Source: Thermococci archaeon (lineage in GTDB: Archaea; Methanobacteriota_B; Thermococci; Thermococcales; Thermococcaceae). Taken from it: a stretch of DNA of 11,748 nt. Every line of letters begins with the position of its first letter. The stretch's first letter is position 1. Position numbers and translations under genes: made by a program. Below are positions 1-5,348 of this stretch, piece after piece. A model generated the notes under the pieces. The model had not been told where the DNA came from. It saw only the letters and a list, made by a program, of their open reading frames with translations, and did no database searches. The stretch covers positions 1 through 11,748 of the forward strand of contig QMUB01000009.1 in assembly GCA_003663695.1 (NCBI GenBank), given 5' to 3'.

Positions 1-66
1 AAGGTTCTGGGTGGAGAGCAAAAGCTGGCACAGCAGATAGCCATGCATGAGGTCATGTACGGGTGA
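1..66 (+). CDS. C-terminal end of an unidentified protein (gene starts before the window)
   Basis: The first 66 bases read without a stop as 21 codons ending in TGA at 64-66, giving KVLGGEQKLAQQIAMHEVMYG. The composition (Gly-Glu, Gln-rich amphipathic helix, no low-complexity bias) looks like the natural tail of a cytoplasmic protein, and reading in this frame from base 1 suggests the gene continues to the left. The tail is too short to name a family. Its stop lies just past the 3' end of the decayed transporter gene on the other strand, so the two are convergent and overlap by about 14 bases. Confidence is limited because only 21 residues are visible. Confidence 0.55.
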   Translation, partial: KVLGGEQKLAQQIAMHEVMYG

Positions 67-373
67 TTTCCCCATTTTTACCCTTTTCTAGGACTATTAT
101 TCCAACAGATGACGGGAATAGCGTAGAAGGCTTTCCCATATTTTGTCTATAAGCATGCCAAGTACATAGGGCCCTGCTGTGGCGCCAAAAGGAAGGATAG
201 AATATCAATGCATAGGGAAGCAATAAAGATGTCATCAAAGCCCTGCCTGGGCATTGTTTATTCCGAGTTCGCCCTTTATAATTGGTATCAGGGGAGAAAT
301 GGCCATCCTGTGTGCATATTTTCATGGCACAAATTATGAGCTGAGCGTTTAAAAATATATCTAACCACCACAT
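53..373 (-). pseudogene. Decayed MFS transporter gene, frameshifted and internally deleted
   Basis: Read on the minus strand, successive pieces in different frames look like parts of one 12-helix MFS permease. From 373 the frame gives MWWLDIFLNAQLIICAMKIC. After a 1-nt shift near 306 it gives MAISPLIPIIKGELGINNAQ, then AGL. Another 1-nt loss in a T run near 236 leads into LMTSLLLPYALIFYPS, the usual helix 1-2 region. The text then jumps near 190 to FGATAGPYVLGMLIDK, which resembles a helix near the C-terminus, shifts again near 140 to YGKAFYAIPV, and ends with a tail VGIIVLEKGKNGEIT. Intact MFS proteins have about 390-420 residues, so some 300 residues are missing from the middle. At least four frame changes rule out a functional product. 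A single 106-codon reading frame spans this stretch, but only because the shifts compensate. Family assignment is from recognised sequence style, not a search. Confidence 0.72.
348..360 (+). promoter_or_regulatory. Putative TATA box for the RIO2 gene
   Basis: TTTAAAAATATAT is an archaeal TATA-like box. An initiation site about 26 bp downstream would fall near 378-382, leaving a leader of about 30 nt before the preferred ATG at 414. The box lies inside what were the first codons of the decayed transporter on the other strand. Confidence 0.5.
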
Positions 374-413
374 GATTTAAAAGATGGAGAACAATCTAAT
401 GCCGGGAGCGAAA

Positions 414-1337
414 ATGGTAAGTAAGATGCTGGCTCTGGAGGTCTATCCAAATCTCAAGGATGTAGACTTCAAAATCCTCAGGGCAGTGGAGCTCAACATG
501 AGATACTATGAGTGGGTTCCCCTAGAGGTTATTGCGAGATTTGCGAGAATGGAGCTGGATAGTGTTTCTCACAGACTTGGAAAACTCGATAACTGGAGCT
601 TGGTCATTAGAAGAAGCGATATAGGTTACATCGGATATCAGCTTACCATTCACGGTTATGATGCCCTCGCGATAAGGGCCCTTGCAAGGAAAGGCATTAT
701 CAGAGGTTTGAGCTCAACCCAGATAGGGGTGGGCAAAGAAGCCGATGTTTACGTGGCTCTAACACCCCAGGATGAGAGGATAGCCGTGAAGTTCAACAGG
801 ATCGGGTTGAGGACAAGCTTTACGAGGATCAAGCTTTATAGAAGAGAATTCATCGACAAAAGGCACATTTCCTGGCTTTATGTCTCGCGGCTGGTCGCGG
901 AGAGGGAATACGAGGCTCTCAGGCTGCTCTCTTCTATAGCCAAAGTTCCGAAGCCAATAGCATGGAACAGGCATGTTGTGGCAATGGAACTCATAGATGG
1001 AGTGGAGCTTGTGGAGCTTAGGGATAGCGACCTGAGCAGAGGGGAAGCGGAAAGGATTTTGGATAGTGTCCTCGAAGAGTATAAGAAGATTGTAAAATTT
1101 GGGATTATCCATTCGGATTTAAGCCTCTACAACATTGTCCTGCGGAACAGCGGTGACATTTTGATAATCGATTGGCCCCAATATGTGACGACATCTTTTC
1201 CCCAAGCGGAATACTATCTGGAGAGAGACTTAAGGGTGTTGCTAAATTCTTTTGAAAGAAAATGGCGCATTAAAAGGAATTGGGGGACGATTTGGGAGGA
1301 GTTCAGAAAGGCTATGCATGAAAGCCTTCGAGAGTAA
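414..1337 (+). CDS. rio2: RIO2-type serine/threonine protein kinase/ATPase
   Basis: Atypical protein kinase of the RIO2 family, known in archaea and eukaryotes to act in maturation of the small ribosomal subunit. Residues 1-90 form the winged-helix domain specific to RIO2 (ALEVYPNLKDVDFKILRAVE). The kinase fold follows, with a glycine-rich segment IGVGKEADVYVA (104-115), the nucleotide-contacting lysine in IAVKF (Lys126), the catalytic loop HSDLSLYN (233-240, Asp235 and Asn240) and the metal-binding Asp253 in IIDWPQ. All key residues are present, and 307 residues is normal for archaeal RIO2. I chose ATG 414 because GGGAG lies 5 nt upstream and the product then starts MVSKMLALEVYPNL, as the family usually does. 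ATG codons at 384 and 399 are in frame but lack a good ribosome site. A helical-repeat gene follows after 45 nt in the same direction. Confidence 0.93.
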   Translation: MVSKMLALEVYPNLKDVDFKILRAVELNMRYYEWVPLEVIARFARMELDSVSHRLGKLDNWSLVIRRSDIGYIGYQLTIHGYDALAIRALARKGIIRGLSSTQIGVGKEADVYVALTPQDERIAVKFNRIGLRTSFTRIKLYRREFIDKRHISWLYVSRLVAEREYEALRLLSSIAKVPKPIAWNRHVVAMELIDGVELVELRDSDLSRGEAERILDSVLEEYKKIVKFGIIHSDLSLYNIVLRNSGDILIIDWPQYVTTSFPQAEYYLERDLRVLLNSFERKWRIKRNWGTIWEEFRKAMHESLRE

Positions 1338-1382
1338 AGCTAATATACCTCAAAGGAGGATTAGAGATAGGAGGGGCAAAAA

Positions 1383-1883
1383 ATGAACCGTACGGATAAG
1401 AGGAGCTATCTATCACAACTTTTCAGAGAGGCTTACGAACATCTCAGCCACAGAGAGATAGAGGAGGCAAAGCGAAAGTTCGATAGAATAATGGAGCTCT
1501 CAAAGGATGAATTCCCGGATATATACTTTGAAGCATGCTTCATGGTGGGTGAGATCTTCTTTGAGGAGAACAACTACAAGGGATGCGTGAAGTGTGCACT
1601 CAGAGCAATAAAAAATGCCCCCACTAATGAGCTCTATGAGGTGGGTATAAGCAGGCTCAAGGACATAATCTACGTCCTCAATCAGCAGGGCTCCCTTAAT
1701 TTGCTCGGTGAGGACATGGACACAACACTCGCTCTCCTCGAAGATGACGAAGAGCTCTATGCCTTTGCAAAAGCGCTTGTGGAGCTTGCCAGAGGAAACG
1801 TGGATTCGGCGGAGGAGTGGAACAGCAGGATAAAAACCAAAAGCCTTAGAGATATTCTGGAGCGTCTAACCGAATCTTCTTAA
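1383..1883 (+). CDS. Small TPR-like helical-repeat protein, function unknown
   Basis: A 166-residue, highly charged, almost wholly helical protein. Residues about 8-90 look like degenerate TPR-type helix pairs: an A/B pair around AYEHLSHREIEEAKRKFDRI and another around YFEACFMVGEIFFEENNYKG followed by CVKCALRAI. The second half (LALLEDDEELYAFAKALVEL, then ARGNVDSAEEW) repeats the pattern. There is no signal peptide or membrane segment, so it is probably a cytoplasmic protein-interaction module. A strong GGAGGGG site (1370-1376) sits 6 nt before the ATG. It lies 45 nt after the RIO2 gene and may share its transcript; a TAATATACC stretch at 1341-1349 could instead be its own weak promoter. The 3' end overlaps the convergent radical SAM gene by 18 bp. 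Exact family not recognised. Confidence 0.8.
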   Translation: MNRTDKRSYLSQLFREAYEHLSHREIEEAKRKFDRIMELSKDEFPDIYFEACFMVGEIFFEENNYKGCVKCALRAIKNAPTNELYEVGISRLKDIIYVLNQQGSLNLLGEDMDTTLALLEDDEELYAFAKALVELARGNVDSAEEWNSRIKTKSLRDILERLTESS

Positions 1884-2813
1884 AGTTTCTTTAGCATACC
1901 CTTTCTTTGGCTTAAAGGGGAAATTGTAAGGTTCTTCACCCGGCTTCTCGTTGTAGTAGGGCCTGTTGCATCCAGGGCATCCGTGGGTCATGAAGGCATT
2001 CTCCTTTAAAAGTTCTTCCAGTTCCTCCCTGGGAATTCCAAATCCTACTAAACGTCCATTCTTTTCAAATTCGAAATTTTCCACCCTCTGAAGCTTGTTC
2101 TCAATCAAATACTGTCCTATCTGGAGCATTCTATATCTCTGCAGGCTTGGTGGTTTTCCATGTTCCAGACGCGTTCCTTTAATGGGGGTGAATGCAAATA
2201 GAGAGACATCCGCACCCATATCATAAGCCCTCTGGACACTTGTTAAAAACTCAAAATCGCTCTCTCCAAGTCCTGCTATTAGGTGAATGAAAGCCCTCCC
2301 CTCCCCAAAAATCTCAATAACATCTCTCGCAAACTTCCACATTTCATCCCACGTGTAGAGGGAATCCTTTATCTCAGGGTATAACCTCTCGCTCGCCACG
2401 TCCACGCCCACACCTATGTAGTCTACCCCCAGTTCCTTAAACTTCTCCAGGTATTCCACCTCCACAGGAGTGATGGATAAAGAAATCGGCAGATTTGATG
2501 TTCTAAGGACATCTAAAACCCTGAGTGTATCTTCCTTCAGATTCGGGTAATCAACAGTTTGAAGGCATATCCTCGCAAATCTGCCCTCCTTTAGGTGCCT
2601 CAAAACCTCCTCGAGTTCGAAGAGGGGCCATGTGATCCTAGAAAGCTTCTTTAAATCTGCCCTGCTCTCTCTTGCCTGAGGGCAGAAGGCACAGTTGTTC
2701 CGGCATCTCCCCTCATGATGAAGCATTAAATAAGCGGTAGTGGGTCTGGCAAGCATTTTAGCCTTCAATAATCCCATTGCTATCGCTGTACCATAGGAAA
2801 CCCTTATCAGCAT
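1866..2813 (-). CDS. Radical SAM protein, biotin-synthase-related (archaeal LipS-type lipoyl synthase candidate)
   Basis: The 315-residue protein carries the radical SAM cluster motif CRNNCAFC (Cys37, Cys41, Cys44), which binds a [4Fe-4S] cluster and SAM. It also has a GLGESD segment (181-186) typical of the SAM-binding strand, and a C-terminal HGCPGCNRPYYNE motif (Cys279, Cys282) that could hold a second cluster. The overall plan matches the biotin-synthase-related family of archaea. In Thermococcus kodakarensis two proteins of this family together form the bipartite lipoyl synthase LipS1/LipS2, so insertion of sulfur into octanoyl groups is my leading guess. The partner subunit and the lipoate ligase are not in this window, so which subunit it is, or whether it is a paralogue, is open. 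The ATG has GGTGG 4 nt upstream. The gene is divergent from udp with closely spaced TATA boxes. Confidence 0.85.
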   Translation of the reverse strand: MLIRVSYGTAIAMGLLKAKMLARPTTAYLMLHHEGRCRNNCAFCPQARESRADLKKLSRITWPLFELEEVLRHLKEGRFARICLQTVDYPNLKEDTLRVLDVLRTSNLPISLSITPVEVEYLEKFKELGVDYIGVGVDVASERLYPEIKDSLYTWDEMWKFARDVIEIFGEGRAFIHLIAGLGESDFEFLTSVQRAYDMGADVSLFAFTPIKGTRLEHGKPPSLQRYRMLQIGQYLIENKLQRVENFEFEKNGRLVGFGIPREELEELLKENAFMTHGCPGCNRPYYNEKPGEEPYNFPFKPKKGYAKETLRRFG

Positions 2814-2841
2814 TGAACCACCATAGGGGGTCTGGCCAAGG

Positions 2842-2852
2842 AAATAAAAATC
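2842..2852 (-). promoter_or_regulatory. Putative TATA box for the radical SAM gene
   Basis: On the minus strand this reads ATTTTTATTTC. Initiation about 26 bp downstream would be near 2821, leaving a leader of roughly 8 nt plus the GGTGG site before the ATG at 2813. Confidence 0.4.
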
Positions 2853-2861
2853 TTTGGGATA

Positions 2862-2870
2862 TTTTTATAT
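2862..2870 (+). promoter_or_regulatory. Putative TATA box for uridine phosphorylase
   Basis: TTTTTATAT centred near 2866 predicts initiation near 2892. That leaves a short leader that just includes the GAGGTGA ribosome site (2894-2900) in front of ATG 2906. It sits about 10 bp from the divergent TATA box of the radical SAM gene. Confidence 0.5.
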
Positions 2871-2905
2871 TCCCTAGATATGAGCTTTAATCAGAGGTGA
2901 GTGAG

Positions 2906-3736
2906 ATGAAGTTCATGCCTGCGGATAGACCCCAAACTGAGGAAGGCTACCAGTATCATATAGCATGCAAGCCCGGAGATGTATCTAGATATGTGCTTTT
3001 ACCCGGAGACCCGGATAGAGTTCCAAAAATAAGTGCTCTCTGGGACGAGGCTAAAGAGATAGCGTATCACAGAGAATACAGAACCCACACGGGGAGATAC
3101 AAAGGGGTGCCCATTAGCGTGGTTTCAACGGGAATTGGAGCACCTTCAACGGCAATTGCAATAGAGGAGCTCGCAGCCATTGGGGCGGACACATTTATAA
3201 GGGTAGGCTCCACGGGAGCAATTCAACCCGGGATGGAGATAGGAGATTTGATTATCGCAAAGGCTGCTGTTAGGCTTGAAGGAACCTCAAAACAGTATGT
3301 TAGAGTGGAGTACCCGGCAAGCGCCGATTATGAAGTGACCTTGGCATTGATTGAAGCCGCTGAGAGCTTGGGGATGCGCTACCACGTTGGAATAACGGCT
3401 TCAACGGATAGTTTCTATGTTGGTCAGGCGAGACCTGGATTGAAGGGGTACTTCCCGAGCATGGCCAGGGATTTAATTGATGACTTGAGGCAAGCCAATG
3501 TTACAAACTTCGAGATGGAAGCTGCCACAATCTACACCCTAGCCAGCATATATGGGTTGAGAGCAGGATGCGTGTGTGCGGTCTTTGCCAACAGAATAAC
3601 AAATGAGTTCGGCACCAAGGGGGAGAGAGAAGCGGCAATTGTTGCAAACGAAGCCGTTAAAATCCTCCATGAGTGGGATGAAGAAAAGGAAAGAAAAGGT
3701 AAGAGGTACTGGTTTCCGGGTTTAAAGAGACTCTAA
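2906..3736 (+). CDS. udp: Uridine phosphorylase (nucleoside phosphorylase I family)
   Basis: Catalyses reversible phosphorolysis of uridine to uracil and ribose-1-phosphate in pyrimidine salvage, in the cytoplasm. The 276-residue product has the phosphate-binding LLPGDPDRV (31-39), a second phosphate segment RVGSTGA (99-105), the uridine-phosphorylase type segment GITASTDSFYVGQ (162-174), and the ribose-binding NFEMEAA (201-207) with its conserved Met-Glu. Length is slightly above the bacterial enzyme because of a charged C-terminal tail. I prefer ATG 2906, since GAGGTGA lies 5 nt upstream. The in-frame GTG at 2897 overlaps that site, has none of its own, and would add three residues. Some relatives act on inosine or guanosine, so substrate range is inferred from family. 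Confidence 0.9.
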   Translation: MKFMPADRPQTEEGYQYHIACKPGDVSRYVLLPGDPDRVPKISALWDEAKEIAYHREYRTHTGRYKGVPISVVSTGIGAPSTAIAIEELAAIGADTFIRVGSTGAIQPGMEIGDLIIAKAAVRLEGTSKQYVRVEYPASADYEVTLALIEAAESLGMRYHVGITASTDSFYVGQARPGLKGYFPSMARDLIDDLRQANVTNFEMEAATIYTLASIYGLRAGCVCAVFANRITNEFGTKGEREAAIVANEAVKILHEWDEEKERKGKRYWFPGLKRL

Positions 3737-3745
3737 ACTCTTGTT

Positions 3746-3909
3746 TTATCCCATCAAACCCCTTTGCAGCTCTTGAGCTCTAATTTTTATTCTGATCCCG
3801 TATTCATCAAAATTTATGGACTTAACAATCTCGAGAATGAGCTCATCTTCATACAGTTTGACTGTGAATACCCTGCTGGCGAGCTCTTCATATCGAGCGC
3901 ATCCCTCAC
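3746..3909 (-). pseudogene. Probable broken small gene, unidentified
   Basis: On the minus strand a frame is open from 3985 to the TAA at 3746-3748. Its last 49 codons read like a real protein: RYEELASRVFTVKLYEDELI, then LEIVKSINFDEYGIRIKIRA and QELQRGLMG. No ATG, GTG or TTG precedes this text in frame. A GTG at 3907-3909 lies one frame over and is followed after six codons by the good frame, so a single-base indel near 3895 would explain the loss of the start. A TATA-like TTTTTTTATAAAT (3925-3937) lies at about the right distance for a leaderless start at that GTG. Similar in size to small antitoxin-like or DNA-binding proteins, but I do not recognise the family. Confidence 0.4.
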
Positions 3910-3983
3910 GATAACGGGTTTGTGATTTATAAAAAAAGTTTGTGGTACAAACTTCGATAATAGCCCTATCAGTGCTTCTCTCC

Positions 3984-4003
3984 CCTTAAAGGAACCTTTA
4001 AGG
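3984..4003. repeat. 20-bp palindrome downstream of tRNA-Leu
   Basis: CCTTAAAGG and CCTTTAAGG are exact reverse complements separated by AA, giving a 9+2+9 inverted repeat. It begins about 25 bp beyond the 3' end of the tRNA and lies upstream of the possible promoter of the broken small gene. It could act as an operator or as a terminator-like hairpin; nothing in the sequence decides between these. Confidence 0.6.
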
Positions 4004-4028
4004 CGTTATTTTAATATAAACGGTAGAA

Positions 4029-4116
4029 TGGTGCGGGGGACGGGATTCGAACCCGCGAACCCCTACGGGACGGGACCCTAAATCCCGCGCCTTTGGCCAG
4101 GCTCGGCAACCCCCGC
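4029..4116 (-). tRNA. tRNA-Leu, anticodon TAG
   Basis: Folds on the minus strand as a class II tRNA. The acceptor stem GCGGGGG/CCCCCGC (7 bp) is followed by a D arm with GCC...GGC pairing. The anticodon stem is CGGGA/TCCCG with loop TTTAGGG, placing TAG at positions 34-36. A long variable arm follows (TCCCGTAGGGG), and the T arm is GCGGG-TTCGAAT-CCCGT. The discriminator is A, as in leucine tRNAs, and the CCA end is encoded (TGG at 4029-4031 on the plus strand). There is no intron. It reads CUA and, by wobble, other CUN codons. The high G+C contrasts with surrounding DNA, as usual in hyperthermophiles. Confidence 0.96.
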
Positions 4117-4143
4117 ATGGTCAAGAGTAATAGTAAAGGGAGG

Positions 4144-4153
4144 GTTTTTAATT
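4144..4153 (-). promoter_or_regulatory. Putative TATA box for tRNA-Leu
   Basis: On the minus strand AATTAAAAAC lies about 32 bp upstream of the tRNA 5' end, predicting initiation a few bases before the mature end. The flanking repeat of the 110-bp element begins only about 5 bp further upstream. Confidence 0.45.
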
Positions 4154-4157
4154 CTTT

Positions 4158-4285
4158 CTACTCTGCGGGCGTGTTTATAATAACCTTTATTCTGCTTAGT
4201 GTGATATGTTATGCAGTGAAAACTCTCCTCAGAGTCGGTATTGATTAACTTACCGGAGATGAAACTAAACACGCCCCTACTCTAC
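4158..4285. mobile_element. 110-bp MITE-like element (or structured RNA) with 11-bp inverted ends and 9-bp flanking repeat
   Basis: GGGCGTGTTTA (4167-4177) and TAAACACGCCC (4266-4276) are a perfect 11-bp inverted repeat. Immediately outside are CTACTCTGC (4158-4166) and CTACTCTAC (4277-4285), a direct repeat matching at 8 of 9 bases. Inverted ends abutted exactly by a direct repeat are the hallmark of a transposed element with a target-site duplication, and the 110-bp body is non-coding. It lies between DUF366 and the tRNA-Leu promoter. An alternative is a structured RNA: besides the terminal stem, the interior can form CTGC/GCAG, ACTCT/AGAGT (4222-4235) and CGGTA/TACCG (4236-4255) hairpins. 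No parent insertion sequence is present in the window, and I do not recognise the ends. Confidence 0.5.
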
Positions 4286-4295
4286 CTGCCCATAC

Positions 4296-4862
4296 CTACT
4301 CCGCCCACCTAACCTTCATGCTATCCTTTTTAACCTTCAAAAATTCCTCCTGGAATGCCCTACCTGTTTTCTCCATAAAATCCTCCACATCATCAATCCC
4401 AAGTTCCTTTAAGCCTATGGCCTCAACACCCTTTGGAACCCCCTCCGCTTTCACATTCACTCCTATATGTATCTTCATGCTCACAGGAGAAACCGTGGCT
4501 ATTGAAATGCTGAGCTTTTTGTCGTCCACGTATATATCATCTCCTTTTCTCAAGGTTTCTACTCCCCAGGTATGTAGAACCTCGCATAGCTTTGCTATGA
4601 AGAGCTTCTGAAGTGTGGATGCGAGTAATGTATTGGGAAAGTCAAAGATTTCTATTATGTAGTGCACCATGTCATCACTTTTGATTTCTTTATTTGCCCT
4701 TAAATCCTCTATATCAATCATCTCTTCGACTTTAACGTCGCATTTCCCTCTGAAAACAACTATTGAGTTTCCCAGAATCCCAAAGTTCCTGTAAGCCCAG
4801 TGACTTCTGATTGCCGACCCATCATAGTCGATTCTCCTATCTCTGACAACGAGCAATTTCAC
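4296..4862 (-). CDS. DUF366 family protein
   Basis: A 188-residue protein of the archaeal DUF366 family (COG2029 type), recognised from its N-terminal RRIDYDGSAIRSHWAYRNFG, the segment IKSDDMVHYIIEIFDF (80-95) and the LSISIATVSPVS strand (117-128). Its biochemical role is not established; I recall that a Pyrococcus homologue was solved by structural genomics with a fold related to the biotin/lipoate ligase group, but that is from memory. There is no signal peptide or membrane segment. The start is GTG 4862, whose G is also the last base of the TAG of the upstream HAD gene (TAGTG), with GGAGGGA about 5 nt before it. This implies translational coupling. It is the last gene of the run. Confidence 0.85.
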   Translation of the reverse strand: MKLLVVRDRRIDYDGSAIRSHWAYRNFGILGNSIVVFRGKCDVKVEEMIDIEDLRANKEIKSDDMVHYIIEIFDFPNTLLASTLQKLFIAKLCEVLHTWGVETLRKGDDIYVDDKKLSISIATVSPVSMKIHIGVNVKAEGVPKGVEAIGLKELGIDDVEDFMEKTGRAFQEEFLKVKKDSMKVRWAE

Positions 4863-5335
4863 TACAATCCCTCCAGCTTCCTTTTTAGCTCTTCAAAGCT
4901 TTTAACATCGACCCACATTTGAATGAATTTCACATTTGGCACGCTCCTTCTGATATCCCTTAAATGAATTTCCCTGTCATCAACATAAATGACTTCCGAT
5001 ATCTCATAGCCTTCTATTTCAAGCTGCTCCAGAGTTCTTCTTATCATGTCCGCCTTGTTTGGATGTCCCTCAATCTTTGGATGCCTGAAATAGCCCCATA
5101 TTTCGAGAGCCTCCAGGATAGGTCTTACAAGGTCCTCCACGTTCCAGCTTGCGATGGAGATGACAAAGCGCTCACTTGCCCACTCGAGGAATTCCCTAAC
5201 ACCGGGAAATAGGTGAAGCTCCTCTCCATAATCGTCAATCACGCAGTTTCCATTAACCGTGAAGGGTGGAACCAAACGGGATGCATCCTCATGATCCCAG
5301 AGCGTCCCATCCAGATCCAGGATTAAAACTCTCAT
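4862..5335 (-). CDS. HAD-superfamily phosphatase, magnesium-dependent phosphatase-1 (MDP-1) type
   Basis: A compact HAD hydrolase of 157 residues without a large cap domain. The nucleophile motif is LDLDGTLWD (Asp7, acid/base Asp9), motif II is the Ser of SIASW (Ser63), the motif III lysine is probably Lys94, and the motif IV acidic pair is YVDDRE (Asp119, Asp120). The TLW continuation and the SIASWN segment are typical of MDP-1, a family that dephosphorylates phosphotyrosine, sugar phosphates or glycated protein in other organisms; the substrate here is unknown. I chose ATG 5335 because GGTGG lies 5 nt upstream. An in-frame TTG at 5362 would add nine residues and overlap the DUF2139 gene. 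The gap from that gene is 13 nt and the following gene overlaps by 1 nt. Confidence 0.87.
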   Translation of the reverse strand: MRVLILDLDGTLWDHEDASRLVPPFTVNGNCVIDDYGEELHLFPGVREFLEWASERFVISIASWNVEDLVRPILEALEIWGYFRHPKIEGHPNKADMIRRTLEQLEIEGYEISEVIYVDDREIHLRDIRRSVPNVKFIQMWVDVKSFEELKRKLEGL

Positions 5336-5348
5336 ATTTTCCACCAGA

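Noticed and set aside
53-373. A single 106-residue protein on the minus strand
   Set aside because: Only parts of it look like protein, and the intervening pieces of the same transporter text lie in other frames. It is a frameshifted relic, not an intact gene.
384-413. Longer RIO2 start at ATG 384
   Set aside because: It would add ten residues (MENNLMPGAK) absent from the usual family N-terminus and has no good ribosome site, whereas ATG 414 has GGGAG 5 nt upstream.
4078-4272. A 64-residue minus-strand reading frame
   Set aside because: It runs through the 110-bp element and into the tRNA-Leu gene; the product has no protein-like pattern.
4167-4276. A C/D-box sRNA or known riboswitch in the 110-bp element
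   Set aside because: No paired C (RUGAUGA) and D (CUGA) boxes at the right spacing, and no known riboswitch core, could be found on either strand.
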